Assembly: GCF_010730355.1 (NCBI RefSeq)
Contig: NZ_AP022576.1
Span: 1,984,001-2,048,000, forward strand
From: Mycobacterium florentinum
GTDB lineage: Bacteria > Actinomycetota > Actinomycetes > Mycobacteriales > Mycobacteriaceae
Length of the DNA: 64,000 nucleotides
Direction: 5' to 3'
Notes under the pieces: generated by a model
The model's database searches: none
Told to the model about the DNA's origin: nothing
What the model saw: only the letters and a program-made list of their open reading frames with translations
In this document: positions 9,658 to 18,431 of the stretch, piece by piece
Layout of the letters: each line of letters opens with the position of its first letter
How positions within the stretch are numbered: the first letter of the stretch is position 1
Translations under genes and position numbers: made by a program

Positions 9658-9737
9658 GTCTACAGATTGTGCCCGTGTCGGACGCGCCCGTCGCTCTACG
9701 CTGCGTAGCGCATTGGCAAACGAAAGGGAACCAACGA

Positions 9738-10136
9738 GTGCCACGACCTGACTATCGCGAGTTGGGCGCGGTGTTCGCCGGCGGAGCGGTGGGCTCGATG
9801 GCCCGCGCGGCGCTGAACACTCTCGCCCAGCCCGACCCGGCGACGTGGCCGTGGCCGACGTTCGCGGTCAACATCGTGGGCGCCTTCCTGGTCGGCTACT
9901 TCACCACCCGCCTACTGGAACGATTGCCGCTGTCGAGCTACCGGCGGCCGCTGCTCGGCACCGGATTGTGCGGCGGCTTAACGACGTTTTCGACCATGCA
10001 AGTCGAGACGCTCAAGATGCTCGAACACGGTCACTGGCTGCTGGCGCTGGCCTACACCGCCACCAGCATCGTGCTGGGCCTGCTGGCCGTGCATCTGGCC
10101 ACCGCTTTGGTACGCCGGGTGCGGGTGCGCTCATGA
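9738..10136 (+). CDS. crcB: Fluoride channel subunit CrcB/Fluc, first copy
   Basis: The 132-residue protein has four membrane segments and the family motifs [21 protein letters not shown] and [14 protein letters not shown]. The last matches the (G/C)GxTTFSTF pore signature. CrcB proteins form dual-topology dimers that expel fluoride. The GTG at 9738 is chosen because it follows AAGGGAA at the right spacing and gives the usual length; the longer frame from 9669 lacks similarity. Its stop overlaps the next start (ATGA). The partner encoded next suggests a heterodimeric channel. No fluoride riboswitch was recognised in the short upstream gap. Confidence 0.92.
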   Translation: MPRPDYRELGAVFAGGAVGSMARAALNTLAQPDPATWPWPTFAVNIVGAFLVGYFTTRLLERLPLSSYRRPLLGTGLCGGLTTFSTMQVETLKMLEHGHWLLALAYTATSIVLGLLAVHLATALVRRVRVRS

Positions 10137-10504
10137 CGGCGACGATCTTGGTCTGGGCCGGTGTCGCGCTGATCGGCGGCATCGGCTCGGTGTCACGTTT
10201 TCTCGTCGATCGCACGGTCACCCGCCGGGTGGCGCGACCGTTTCCGGTCGGCACGCTGGCGGTGAACATCAGCGGGGCCACGCTGCTCGGATTCCTCGGC
10301 GGCCTGGCGTTGAGCAAGGAAGCGGCATTGCTGACCGGCACCGCCTTTGTCGGCGCCTACACGACCTTCTCCACCTGGATGCTGGAGACTCAGCGCCTCG
10401 GCGAGGAGCGCCGAACGTGGGCGGGGGTGGCCAATATCGTGGTCAGCGTCGTACTCGGCGTCGCCGCGGCATTACTCGGACAATGGTTGGCGGAGCAGCT
10501 ATGA
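10133..10504 (+). CDS. crcB: Fluoride channel subunit CrcB/Fluc, second copy
   Basis: This 123-residue four-segment protein carries [28 protein letters not shown] and [16 protein letters not shown]. These are the same CrcB motifs as its upstream neighbour. Paired crcB genes with opposite membrane orientation are common in actinobacteria and together form one fluoride exporter. It is coupled by four-base overlaps to the crcB before it and to the DUF190 gene after it. The arrangement equals Rv3069-Rv3070-Rv3071 of M. tuberculosis. Confidence 0.92.
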   Translation: MTATILVWAGVALIGGIGSVSRFLVDRTVTRRVARPFPVGTLAVNISGATLLGFLGGLALSKEAALLTGTAFVGAYTTFSTWMLETQRLGEERRTWAGVANIVVSVVLGVAAALLGQWLAEQL

Positions 10505-11598
10505 ACCAGCCCTGCCTGAAGTTGACCGCGTACTTCGGCGAACGCCAGCGGGTCGTCGGCGACGATGGGCGCTTTCTGGCCGACGCGATGTTCGACGTGT
10601 TCGGCGCCAACGATGTTGCGACCAGCGTGATGCTGCGCGGGATCGCCAGTTTCGGGGCTAGCCATGAGCTGCGCACCGACGTGTCGTTGAGCCTGTCCGA
10701 GGATCCTGCGATCGCGATCGCCGCGGTCGACGTGGAACCCAAGATCCGCTCCCTGGTCGACGAAGTGGCCGCGCTGACCGCCCGGGGATTGTTGACCCTG
10801 GAGCGGGCCCGGCTGGTCACGCGGGAACGGGGTACCGGCGCGCTCGGCGACTTCGACACGCACAACGGCGACGCCGCAAAGCTGACGGTGTATGTCGGCC
10901 GCCAGGAGCGCGTCACCGGCAAGGCGGCCTACTACGCGGTCTGCGAATTGCTCTATCGGCACGGATTCGCCGGTGCCATAGCGCTTCTCGGCGTCGATGG
11001 CACCGCACACGGACAGCGCCACCGGGCGCACTTCTTCGGCCGCAACGTCAATGTCCCAATGATGATCATCGGGACCGGGACGACCGAGCAAGTTTCTTCT
11101 GCCGCAACGGAATTGGCCGACGTATTGGCCGAGCCGCTGCTGACGGTCGAACGGGTGCGATTGTGCAAACGCGACGGCGAGATGTTCGCACGCCCACAAC
11201 AGCTGCCGACGACGGACGACCAGGGACGCACCCTGTGGCAAAAATTGATGGTGTACACCGCCGAAGCCACCCGGCATGACACGCTGCCCATCCACCGCGC
11301 CCTGGTGCAGCGACTGCTGCATTCCGGCACGGCGCGCGGGGCGACGGTGCTACGCGGCATCTGGGGATTTCACGGTGACCATAAACCGCACGGCGACAAG
11401 CTATTCCAGGTCGCACGCCGGGTCCCGGTGACGACGATCATCGTCGACACACCGGAGTCGATCGCGCGCAGTTTCGACATCGTCGACGAGCTGACCGGCC
11501 GTCACGGGCTGGTCACCAGCGAAATGGTTCCGGCGGTGCTGTCGCTCGACGAGAAGCGACGCGTCGGCGACATTTCACTGGCACAGCTCGACTACTGA
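10501..11598 (+). CDS. DUF190 protein with three PII-like repeats
   Basis: The 365-residue product contains three similar segments of about 100 residues. They begin at LKLTAYFGERQR (about 5), AKLTVYVGRQER (about 124) and QKLMVYTAEATR (about 245). Each ends in a segment like MLRGIASFGAS, LLGVDGTAHGQ or VLRGIWGFHGD followed by a beta hairpin. DUF190 has a PII-like fold, so a ligand-binding sensor role for the adjacent fluoride channel is plausible but unproven. The ATG at 10501 overlaps the crcB stop. Homologues such as Rv3071 have the same length and position. Confidence 0.85.
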   Translation: MNQPCLKLTAYFGERQRVVGDDGRFLADAMFDVFGANDVATSVMLRGIASFGASHELRTDVSLSLSEDPAIAIAAVDVEPKIRSLVDEVAALTARGLLTLERARLVTRERGTGALGDFDTHNGDAAKLTVYVGRQERVTGKAAYYAVCELLYRHGFAGAIALLGVDGTAHGQRHRAHFFGRNVNVPMMIIGTGTTEQVSSAATELADVLAEPLLTVERVRLCKRDGEMFARPQQLPTTDDQGRTLWQKLMVYTAEATRHDTLPIHRALVQRLLHSGTARGATVLRGIWGFHGDHKPHGDKLFQVARRVPVTTIIVDTPESIARSFDIVDELTGRHGLVTSEMVPAVLSLDEKRRVGDISLAQLDY

Positions 11599-11624
11599 CG
11601 CCAAACCCGTTCGGGTGCAACCTC

Positions 11625-12683
11625 TCAACGATGCGGATGACACGGCGGGATCAGGGCTTTGTCCTCGTCGATCAGCTGGCCCATGATCGTGTGGTAAACG
11701 GCTTGCCGGGTAAGTAGGTCATCGGTGGACGGGGGCGCGAACGAGTCGCGTCGCAGCTCGGTCACCAGCGCTACCGCATCTGTGGCGATCTTGGCGATGC
11801 GGTGCAGATGCGGTGCAAGTTCGGGCGCCGACACCTGCTGCGAATAGGCGACGAGCTGATCCGACCAGTCCCGGTACTTGTCCAGGCCGGGGCCGCCGGG
11901 AGTGATCAACGAGGCATCGAGCATCTCGGGGTGCTCATGGATGAAGCCCACGACCGCGTTGGCGGTGCGGCAGTCCCGGCTCGGCTGGTCCCGCTGATAC
12001 ACCGCGAAAACCCCCGCGAGCACGGCCGCGATGACAACCACGGCAAAAGCGATCCGATACCGCAAACCCGGCGGCGGGGCTACGGAGTCGTTCGCCTGCG
12101 CCAGCAGCGCGAGCGCTTGCGGGCTGGCGTTTGCCGCAGAGCGCAACAGCTCGAGGCGTGCCGGTAACGGACGCGCTTTGTGGATCGCCCAGGCCATTCG
12201 AGCCGCCATCAGCAACGCCAACGCGGACCAGGTCAGGCCGGCCCGCGCGTTGTTGCCGACGAATTCGAGCACCGCGGCCACCACCCACAGGGCCGGCACG
12301 CTCCATGCCGCCCTGCGCTGCCACCCCGGCACCCGGCGGCCGTAGGCCATCGAAAGGTCGCCGAGGCGGATGGCTGCCGCCAACACGGCGGGGTCCGAGG
12401 GAACCTCACCGCGGCGCAGCGCCTTGACGGCTTGCGAGCGTTGCGCCAGGTCCAGTCCGGTCACGGTGCGCGCATAGCTTTGCTGAATCGGGCGCCGGGC
12501 ACGCGTCATCAACGCGGTGACGATCACGCTGAACACCAGCACCGACAGCAGCGGCCAGGTCCAACCGGAGGCCGCGAAGCCTGGGAGCCCCAGCCCACAG
12601 ATCACCGAAAGCGTGACCGTGAACGTTGCCGCATTCACCAGCCACAGGACCCACCACGGCGCCACTACAAGCCGAGCCCACAT
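11625..12683 (-). CDS. Membrane protein of unknown function
   Basis: This 352-residue protein has hydrophobic segments near residues 8-30, 40-60, 125-142, 150-166 and 212-230. It has a cytoplasmic Arg-rich loop after the second segment and an extracytoplasmic C-terminal domain of about 120 residues with two Cys (SRDCRTAN and IPPCHPHR). I do not recognise a family. It converges on the DUF190 gene. Together with the following MbtK-like gene it occupies a position that has no equivalent between Rv3071 and Rv3072c in M. tuberculosis, so it is probably a lineage-specific insertion. Confidence 0.6.
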   Translation of the reverse strand: MWARLVVAPWWVLWLVNAATFTVTLSVICGLGLPGFAASGWTWPLLSVLVFSVIVTALMTRARRPIQQSYARTVTGLDLAQRSQAVKALRRGEVPSDPAVLAAAIRLGDLSMAYGRRVPGWQRRAAWSVPALWVVAAVLEFVGNNARAGLTWSALALLMAARMAWAIHKARPLPARLELLRSAANASPQALALLAQANDSVAPPPGLRYRIAFAVVVIAAVLAGVFAVYQRDQPSRDCRTANAVVGFIHEHPEMLDASLITPGGPGLDKYRDWSDQLVAYSQQVSAPELAPHLHRIAKIATDAVALVTELRRDSFAPPSTDDLLTRQAVYHTIMGQLIDEDKALIPPCHPHR

Positions 12684-12708
12684 GGCTACTCACTTTCGCA
12701 GAGACAGC

Positions 12709-13335
12709 TCAGCTCTGGCGGGCCCGGGGCACGTCGTCGGGGGTGCGGGGCAGAACGTACAGTGCCATCCGCCGGTTTGACATATCGTGCTCGCCGAGGA
12801 ATACGCAGCCGCCTCGCTCGCAGAACTTGCGCGCCAAGACGTTGCGGTGGTCGGGATCGAACATGATTCGGCGACAGCGCGGTTCAAGGCTGAAGATGCT
12901 GACCAACAAGTGCGGCAGCAGGTAGCTGACGTGCCCCTGGCTCAGGTAATCCAGATCGGCCACCGCGACGTGCAGGCCCAAATCGTAGGGGTCGTACTCA
13001 TATCTCGTCGCGATGGAATCCTTTGCTGCCCTGTAGAGTTCGAGGTATCCGTGGTCCACCCCGTCCAGGCTGGCCACGAAGGGGCGGGAGAAACTGCTGT
13101 CGAGTTGCGCACGCAGGTAGCGGCGCCAGCGCTCCGGCGGCCAGGGATACTCCCATGATTCGGCCAAGTGCGGTCGATTCATCCACGCGGACATCATCTC
13201 GGCATCGGCGTCCGGGTCGGCGAGACGCAACCCGTACGGCTCGGGCAGTTGCGGTATCGGCGGCGGCGCGACATCCCGGACCTCGGCGCTGATGTCGATC
13301 AGTTGCCGGGGCAGGATCACTTCAAAATCTGTCAT
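12709..13335 (-). CDS. GNAT N-acyltransferase, MbtK (lysine N6-acyltransferase) type
   Basis: The 208-residue protein is strongly similar to MbtK (Rv1347c), which adds the acyl chain to the lysine of mycobactin. Shared stretches include AWMNRPHLAESWEYPWP, DPYDLGLHVAVADL, EPRCRRIMFDPDHRN and FLGEHDMSNRRMALY. The His in MNRPH and the Asp in FDPDHRN belong to the siderophore-acyltransferase active region. The start at 13335 (MTDFEV) matches family N termini. Unlike the usual mbtK locus, no mbtL, mbtM or mbtN is adjacent. It may be a paralogue or a relocated copy acting on a hydroxylysine siderophore. Confidence 0.75.
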   Translation of the reverse strand: MTDFEVILPRQLIDISAEVRDVAPPPIPQLPEPYGLRLADPDADAEMMSAWMNRPHLAESWEYPWPPERWRRYLRAQLDSSFSRPFVASLDGVDHGYLELYRAAKDSIATRYEYDPYDLGLHVAVADLDYLSQGHVSYLLPHLLVSIFSLEPRCRRIMFDPDHRNVLARKFCERGGCVFLGEHDMSNRRMALYVLPRTPDDVPRARQS

Positions 13336-13369
13336 GTCTTTCGCGCAGCCTACCCCCATCGTTGCAGGC

Positions 13370-14242
13370 CTAACCGCGATTCCTGATCCACCGATCGGCA
13401 AGCGCGGCAACCCAGCCGGCGACCGCGTCCGAGCGCTCGGGCGGGGACTCGACCAGCACCAGTTCGTCGACGCCCAATTCGGCTAACACATCGACGTCGC
13501 CCTCACGCGGATTGCGCAGCGCCACAGCCAACCGCAGCTCGGCACGGTCGCGACCCCCCTCGGCGCACCAACGTTCCAGCTTGTCGACGCAGTCGCGCAC
13601 CGCCGCCACATCCTCGAGGTTGAATCCGTACCAGCCGTCTCCCCAGCTTGCCACCCGCCGCAGCGCCGAATCGCTGTTGCCTCCCAACATAATTGGGATG
13701 CGACGATCGCGAACCGGCTTGGGATTCACCCGAATCGAATCAAAGCCGACGAACTTCCCGTCGAACGAGGCGACGTCGTCGCGCCACAATGTTCGCATCG
13801 CCGCAACGTATTCGGCCGTGCGTGCCGCGCGATGCTCGAATGGCACTGAGAGAGCGGCGAACTCCTCTTTGGACCACCCGACCCCCACGCCCAGCGTCAG
13901 GCGCCCGCCGCTCAATCGATCCAGGCTGGCGGCCTGCTTGGCCACCACCACCGGATTGTGCTCGGGCAGCAGTAAAACGCCCGTCGCGATCGTGATCCGC
14001 GACGACGCCGCCGCGGCGAACGCCAGCGCAACCATCGGATCAAGCCAATCCGCTTGTGCCGGAACGGCAATGACCCCGTCATCGGAATACGGGTAGTGCG
14101 AGGCGGGGCGGTCCACCATGACAACGTGCTCACCCGCCCACAGGGTGGCAAAACCGCATCCGTCCGCGCACGAGGCGACGGCGTCGATCACCGCCCGGTC
14201 GGCGCCGGCGCCGATCCCCAATGCATGCAATCCGAGCTGCAT
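13370..14242 (-). CDS. LLM-class F420-dependent oxidoreductase (Rv3072c-like)
   Basis: The 290-residue luciferase-like protein has LWAGEHVVM near residue 34, RITIATGVLLLPEHNPVV at about 82-100 and GRLTLGVGVGWSKEEF at about 113-128. The two last motifs define the F420-binding LLM family. It shares operon direction with the MbtK-like gene (34-base gap) and the DUF488 gene. The same position is occupied by Rv3072c in M. tuberculosis, which I recall as shorter. The substrate is not predictable. Confidence 0.88.
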   Translation of the reverse strand: MQLGLHALGIGAGADRAVIDAVASCADGCGFATLWAGEHVVMVDRPASHYPYSDDGVIAVPAQADWLDPMVALAFAAAASSRITIATGVLLLPEHNPVVVAKQAASLDRLSGGRLTLGVGVGWSKEEFAALSVPFEHRAARTAEYVAAMRTLWRDDVASFDGKFVGFDSIRVNPKPVRDRRIPIMLGGNSDSALRRVASWGDGWYGFNLEDVAAVRDCVDKLERWCAEGGRDRAELRLAVALRNPREGDVDVLAELGVDELVLVESPPERSDAVAGWVAALADRWIRNRG

Positions 14243-14266
14243 CGCACGATCGTCTCACGCCGAGTT

Positions 14267-14620
14267 TCAGCGGCCCCTGAGCAACTTCGCCAGGACCGCC
14301 GCGTGGCTTCCGTCCAGTTCACGGGTGGCACTCACCAGGGTCACGACCCCGCGTTCGGTGAGCTGGCGCAGCTCGTCGAACGCGGCGTTGTCGCTCAGTT
14401 CCGCCCGGTAACGCGACGCGAATTCGTCGAAACGTTCCGGCCGGTGGTGGTACCACTCGCGGAGTTCTCTTGACGGCGCAACGTCCTTGCACCAGATGCC
14501 CACCCGCGGGTCGTCCTTGCGAATTCCCCGCGGCCAGATGCGATCAACCAGAACGCGCTGGCCGTCGTCGGGATCGACATCGTCGTACACCCGAGCCATC
14601 CGGATTCTCTGCGATTTCAC
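14267..14620 (-). CDS. DUF488 family protein
   Basis: The 117-residue cytoplasmic protein starts MKSQRIRMARVYD and contains DGQRVLVDRIWPRGI near residues 20-34 and LREWYHHRPERFDEF near 53-67. These are the hallmark segments of DUF488 (YeaO-like). The family is widespread and lacks an established biochemical role. It lies between an LLM gene and the divergent, LexA-controlled HNH gene, as Rv3073c does in M. tuberculosis. The SOS box at 14741 is about 120 bases upstream of its start and could affect it too. Confidence 0.85.
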   Translation of the reverse strand: MKSQRIRMARVYDDVDPDDGQRVLVDRIWPRGIRKDDPRVGIWCKDVAPSRELREWYHHRPERFDEFASRYRAELSDNAAFDELRQLTERGVVTLVSATRELDGSHAAVLAKLLRGR

Positions 14621-14740
14621 GAACAGCGCCTCATCGTCTACCCGACGTTACCCGGGTTTCGTCACACCCGTGGGTGGCCAATGCCGGTTATCCACAATCG
14701 GCGCCTTTGCCGGTGTTCGAGTCAGTGGATTCCGCTATAC

Positions 14741-14756
14741 TCGAACATATGTTCGA
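14741..14756. promoter_or_regulatory. LexA SOS box
   Basis: TCGAACATATGTTCGA is a perfect 16-bp palindrome matching the mycobacterial LexA consensus TCGAAC-N4-GTTCGA. It covers the ATG start (14749-14751) of the HNH gene, so bound LexA would block initiation and escape directly. I recall Rv3074 as one of the experimentally listed LexA targets of M. tuberculosis, which supports this reading. Confidence 0.9.
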
Positions 14757-15996
14757 TGATGAACGGGCGTTGATCGAGCGCATAGCGGAGCTCGAGCGGA
14801 TCAAGTCCGCGGCGGCGGCGGGTCAGGCGCGGGCCGCTGCGGCCCTGGACGCGGCACGCCGAGAGGCCGAAGCGGCCGCGGGTGTGCCGGCCGCTCGACG
14901 CGGGCGCGGGGTGGGCGGCGAGATCGCGCTGGCGCGGCGGGATTCGCCCGCTCGGGGCGGGCGGCATCTGGGCTTTGCCAAAGCCTTGGTGCACGAGATG
15001 CCGCATACGCTGGCGGCGCTGGAATGCGGCGCGCTCTCGGAGTGGCGGGCCACCGTGATCGTGCGCGAAAGCGCGTGTCTGGACGTTGAGGACCGTCGCA
15101 GGTTGGATGCCGAGTTGTGCGCCGACCCGACGAGTCTGCACGGCATGGGCGAAGCGCGACTGGCCGCCGCGGCCAAGGCGATCGCCTACCGGCTGGACCC
15201 GCATGCCGTCGTCGAACGCGCCGCCAGGGCCGAGCACGACCGCACGGTCACCATCCGCCCGGCCCCGGACACCATGACATATCTGACGGCGTTGTTGCCG
15301 GTAGCGCAGGGAGTGTCGGTGTATGCGGCGCTGCGCCGCGAGGCTGATACCCGCGGCGACGGGCGCTCGCGCGGGCAGGTGATGGCCGACACCCTGGTTG
15401 AGCGGGTCACCGGGCGCGACGCGGCGGTGCCCGCGCCCATCGCGGTCAACCTGGTCGTTTCGGACGAAACGCTGCTCGGTGGCGCCGCCACGGCGGGCGA
15501 CATCTGCGGCTACGGTCCCATTCCGGGCGCGGTGGCCCGCGCCATGGTGTCCCGCGCGGTCACCGACCGGCGCTCCCGAGCGACGCTGCGCAGGCTCTAT
15601 GCCCATCCCCGGTCCGGGGCGCTGGTCGCGATGGAGTCACGGGCGCGGCTTTTCCCGCGTGGTCTGGCCGCCTTCATCGAGTTGCGCGATCAACGCTGTC
15701 GCACACCGTACTGCGACGCGCCGATCCGACACCGCGACCACGCCCAACCATGGGCCGCTGGCGGACCTACCGCCGCAACCAACGGTCTCGGCGCGTGCGA
15801 GCGCTGCAACTACACCAAAGAGGCCGACGGCTGGCGGGTCACCACCAACATCGACGAAACCCACACCCACACAGCCGAATTCACCACCCCAACAGGCCAC
15901 ACCTACCGATCAACAGCCCCACCACGGGCACCCACAATCACAATCAGCAACCTCGAAGCCCGAATCGGCATCGCACTCGCCCGGCACGCCGCCTAG
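14749..15996 (+). CDS. DUF222 / HNH endonuclease domain protein (REP13E12 family)
   Basis: The 415-residue product has an N-terminal DUF222 helical domain with an Ala/Glu-rich coiled-coil start (ELERIKSAAAAGQARAAA). Near residues 318-365 it has an HNH nuclease domain, CRTPYCDAPIRHRDHAQPW, with a second Cys pair in CERCNY. Such proteins are repeated many times in mycobacterial genomes as the 13E12 family and are suspected DNA nucleases of mobile origin. The ATG at 14749 is embedded in a perfect SOS box, so expression should follow DNA damage. The frame stays open upstream to 14470, but that part has no similarity. It corresponds to Rv3074. Confidence 0.9.
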   Translation: MFDDERALIERIAELERIKSAAAAGQARAAAALDAARREAEAAAGVPAARRGRGVGGEIALARRDSPARGGRHLGFAKALVHEMPHTLAALECGALSEWRATVIVRESACLDVEDRRRLDAELCADPTSLHGMGEARLAAAAKAIAYRLDPHAVVERAARAEHDRTVTIRPAPDTMTYLTALLPVAQGVSVYAALRREADTRGDGRSRGQVMADTLVERVTGRDAAVPAPIAVNLVVSDETLLGGAATAGDICGYGPIPGAVARAMVSRAVTDRRSRATLRRLYAHPRSGALVAMESRARLFPRGLAAFIELRDQRCRTPYCDAPIRHRDHAQPWAAGGPTAATNGLGACERCNYTKEADGWRVTTNIDETHTHTAEFTTPTGHTYRSTAPPRAPTITISNLEARIGIALARHAA

Positions 15997-16032
15997 GTCG
16001 CGGTGAACCGAACTCTCCGTAGTCTGGACGAC

Positions 16033-17496
16033 ATGAGTGTTGCATCGGAGGTCAGCATCCCCCTGCAAGACCGCTTCGCCCGCGAGCTGCCCGAGATGGG
16101 TGTCCGCTGGCAGTCCGAGACGAGCCCGGACCCGCAGCTGCTCGTTCTCAACGAGTCGGTGGCCGCCGGGCTCGGCCTCGACGCGGCGTGGTTGCGCAGC
16201 GACGACGGCCTGCGCTTTCTCGTCGGCAACCTGCTGCCCATCGGGGCGGTTCCGGTGGCGCAGGCCTATGCCGGGCATCAATTCGGCGGCCTTGTCCCGC
16301 GGTTGGGCGACGGGCGGGCACTGCTGCTCGGTGAGTTGTCCGACGAGCACGGACGCGTTCGCGACATACACCTCAAGGGCTCCGGCCCGACTCCGTTCGC
16401 CCGCGGTGGCGATGGCCTCGCGGCGGTAGGGCCGATGCTGCGCGAATATGTGATCAGCGAAGCGATGCACGCCCTGGACGTGCCGACGACACGCTCGCTG
16501 GCCGTGGTCGGCACCGGACGGCCGATACAGCGCGACACAGTCCTGCCGGGTGCCGTGCTGGTCCGGGTCGCCAGCAGTCACCTACGGGTCGGCAGCTTCC
16601 AATACGCCGCCCTGACCCGCGACGTCGATTTGCTGCGGCGCCTCGCCGACCACGCGATCGCCCGCCACCATCCCGGCGCGGCGCAGGCCGAACATCCTTA
16701 CCGGGCACTGTTCGAAGCGGTCGTCGCCGTCCAGGCCTCACTGATCGCGCGATGGATGCTGATCGGATTCGTCCATGGGGTGATGAACACCGACAACACC
16801 ACGATCTCCGGCGAAACCATCGACTACGGCCCCTGCGCGTTCATGGAGGCTTACGACCCGGACACGGTCTTCAGTTCGATCGACCAGTGGGGGCGCTACG
16901 CGTACGGCAATCAGCCCGCCATCGCGGGGTGGAATCTGGCCCGGTTCGCCGAGGCGCTGCTTCCGCTGCTCGCCGACAACGTCGAGGAGGGAATCGCGTT
17001 CGCCGAGCAGGCGTTCGGCGTATTCCAGACCGAATACGACGCCACCTGGTCGTCCGGCATGCGCGCCAAGCTCGGGCTACCCGCCGACGTCGACGCCGGG
17101 GCGCTCACGTCGTTGATCGACGAGTTGCTGCGCCTGCTCAAGGAAAGCCACGTCGACTACACCTCGTTCTTCCGCCACCTCGGCCGGGCGGCCCGGGGCG
17201 ACGCCGAACCCGCGCGCGGCGGCTTCGTCAACCTCGCCGGCTTCGACGAGTGGATGTCGCGCTGGCGCGCGTTGGGCCCCGACGCCGCATCGATGGATCG
17301 CTCCAACCCGATCTACATTCCGCGTAACCACCTGGTCGAGGAGGCCCTGACCGCCGCGACGGCAGGCGATCTGGGCCCGGTGCGGCAGCTGCTGGAGGCG
17401 GTGAGCGCGCCCTACGACGAACGGCCGGGTTTCGAGCGCTACGCGAGTCCGGCCCCCGAAGATTTCGGCACGTACCAAACCTTCTGCGGCACTTAG
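16033..17496 (+). CDS. selO: SelO/YdiU-family protein adenylyltransferase
   Basis: The 487-residue pseudokinase-fold protein contains [18 protein letters not shown] at about 80-97, [18 protein letters not shown] at about 112-129 and the catalytic region [11 protein letters not shown] followed by DYGPCAFME. These are the SelO motifs for nucleotide and metal binding. SelO transfers AMP to protein Ser/Thr/Tyr residues, and in bacteria it is linked to redox stress. The ATG at 16033 matches family starts. Its end lies only two bases from the convergent LLM gene. No C-terminal selenocysteine or Cys motif is seen; the protein ends TYQTFCGT. Confidence 0.92.
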   Translation: MSVASEVSIPLQDRFARELPEMGVRWQSETSPDPQLLVLNESVAAGLGLDAAWLRSDDGLRFLVGNLLPIGAVPVAQAYAGHQFGGLVPRLGDGRALLLGELSDEHGRVRDIHLKGSGPTPFARGGDGLAAVGPMLREYVISEAMHALDVPTTRSLAVVGTGRPIQRDTVLPGAVLVRVASSHLRVGSFQYAALTRDVDLLRRLADHAIARHHPGAAQAEHPYRALFEAVVAVQASLIARWMLIGFVHGVMNTDNTTISGETIDYGPCAFMEAYDPDTVFSSIDQWGRYAYGNQPAIAGWNLARFAEALLPLLADNVEEGIAFAEQAFGVFQTEYDATWSSGMRAKLGLPADVDAGALTSLIDELLRLLKESHVDYTSFFRHLGRAARGDAEPARGGFVNLAGFDEWMSRWRALGPDAASMDRSNPIYIPRNHLVEEALTAATAGDLGPVRQLLEAVSAPYDERPGFERYASPAPEDFGTYQTFCGT

Positions 17497-17498
17497 CC

Positions 17499-18326
17499 TT
17501 ACGCCAACTTCGCGAACTCGGCCTGCAGCCCGTCCAAATAGCGAAGCGTCTCGTCTCGGGGCTCGGTCGGCAGATCCACCAAGATATGCTCGGCGCCGAA
17601 ATCGAGATAGCCCTGAAGTTCTTTCGCCGTCGGTTCGCCGCCATGGAAGTTGATCGAAGGCACCTCCGGACCGGCCACCTCACGCAATTGCTCGAGCTGA
17701 GGCGACAGCTCCTGTACCGACGGCGTCATCGAGAGCCAGCCGGCATGGAGCCGGGCGATGCGCTTGAAACCCGCCGGTCCCCCGCCCAGGTAGAGCGGTG
17801 GATACGGTTGCTGCACCGGCTTGGGCCAGCTGTAGATCGGATCGAAGTCGACAAATTCCCCGTGGAATTCCGCCTTCTCCTGCGTCCAGATCTGCATCAT
17901 CGCGTCGAGCCGTTCGTCGACCACTCGCCCCCTGACCGCGGGATTCACACCGTGGTTCGTTATTTCCTCGCGCAACCATCCGACGCCCACGCCGAAGCGA
18001 AACCGCCCCCGCGACACCACATCCAGCGATGCGACTTCTTTGGCCGTGTGAATCGGGTCGCGCTGCACCACCAGCGCGATACCGGTGCCCAACAGTAGAT
18101 TTTGGGTCACGGCCGCCGCCGCCGTCAGCGCCACGAATGGATCCAGCGTGCGGTAGTACTTCGGCGGAATCGGGCCGCCGCTCGGGTAGGGGGTTTTCGT
18201 ATCGACCGGGATGTGCGAGTGCTCGGCCAAAAACAGCGATTCGAACCCCCGCTCCTCGAGCGCACCGGCAAGCTCGACGGGACCGATTCCCTCGTCGGTG
18301 ACAAAAGTCAGGACACCGATACCCAC
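17499..18326 (-). CDS. LLM-class F420-dependent oxidoreductase
   Basis: The 275-residue product reads LTFVTDEGIGPVELAGALEE at the N terminus, then LFLAEHSHIPV, TLDPFVALTAAAAVT and GRFRFGVGVGWLREEI. It is a typical TIGR03619-like F420 LLM protein. The GTG at 18326 is preferred because GGGAG lies at good spacing. It is clearly paralogous to the LLM gene at 38740-39570, with the same AEHxHIP and YYRTLDPFV motifs. It is divergent from the flavin monooxygenase gene. Confidence 0.87.
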   Translation of the reverse strand: MGIGVLTFVTDEGIGPVELAGALEERGFESLFLAEHSHIPVDTKTPYPSGGPIPPKYYRTLDPFVALTAAAAVTQNLLLGTGIALVVQRDPIHTAKEVASLDVVSRGRFRFGVGVGWLREEITNHGVNPAVRGRVVDERLDAMMQIWTQEKAEFHGEFVDFDPIYSWPKPVQQPYPPLYLGGGPAGFKRIARLHAGWLSMTPSVQELSPQLEQLREVAGPEVPSINFHGGEPTAKELQGYLDFGAEHILVDLPTEPRDETLRYLDGLQAEFAKLA

Positions 18327-18431
18327 CGTTGCTCCCTTCCCCGATTGACTCCTCACCAGTCAACCGCATCGACGCTCGCGTGTCACCGGATCAGATCCCA
18401 GGTGGGCCGAAGTCGTGCGACAGTTTGACCG

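Noticed and set aside
14470..14748. 93-residue N-terminal extension of the HNH protein
   Set aside because: It is read antisense to the DUF488 gene and lacks similarity; the ATG in the SOS box is the natural start.
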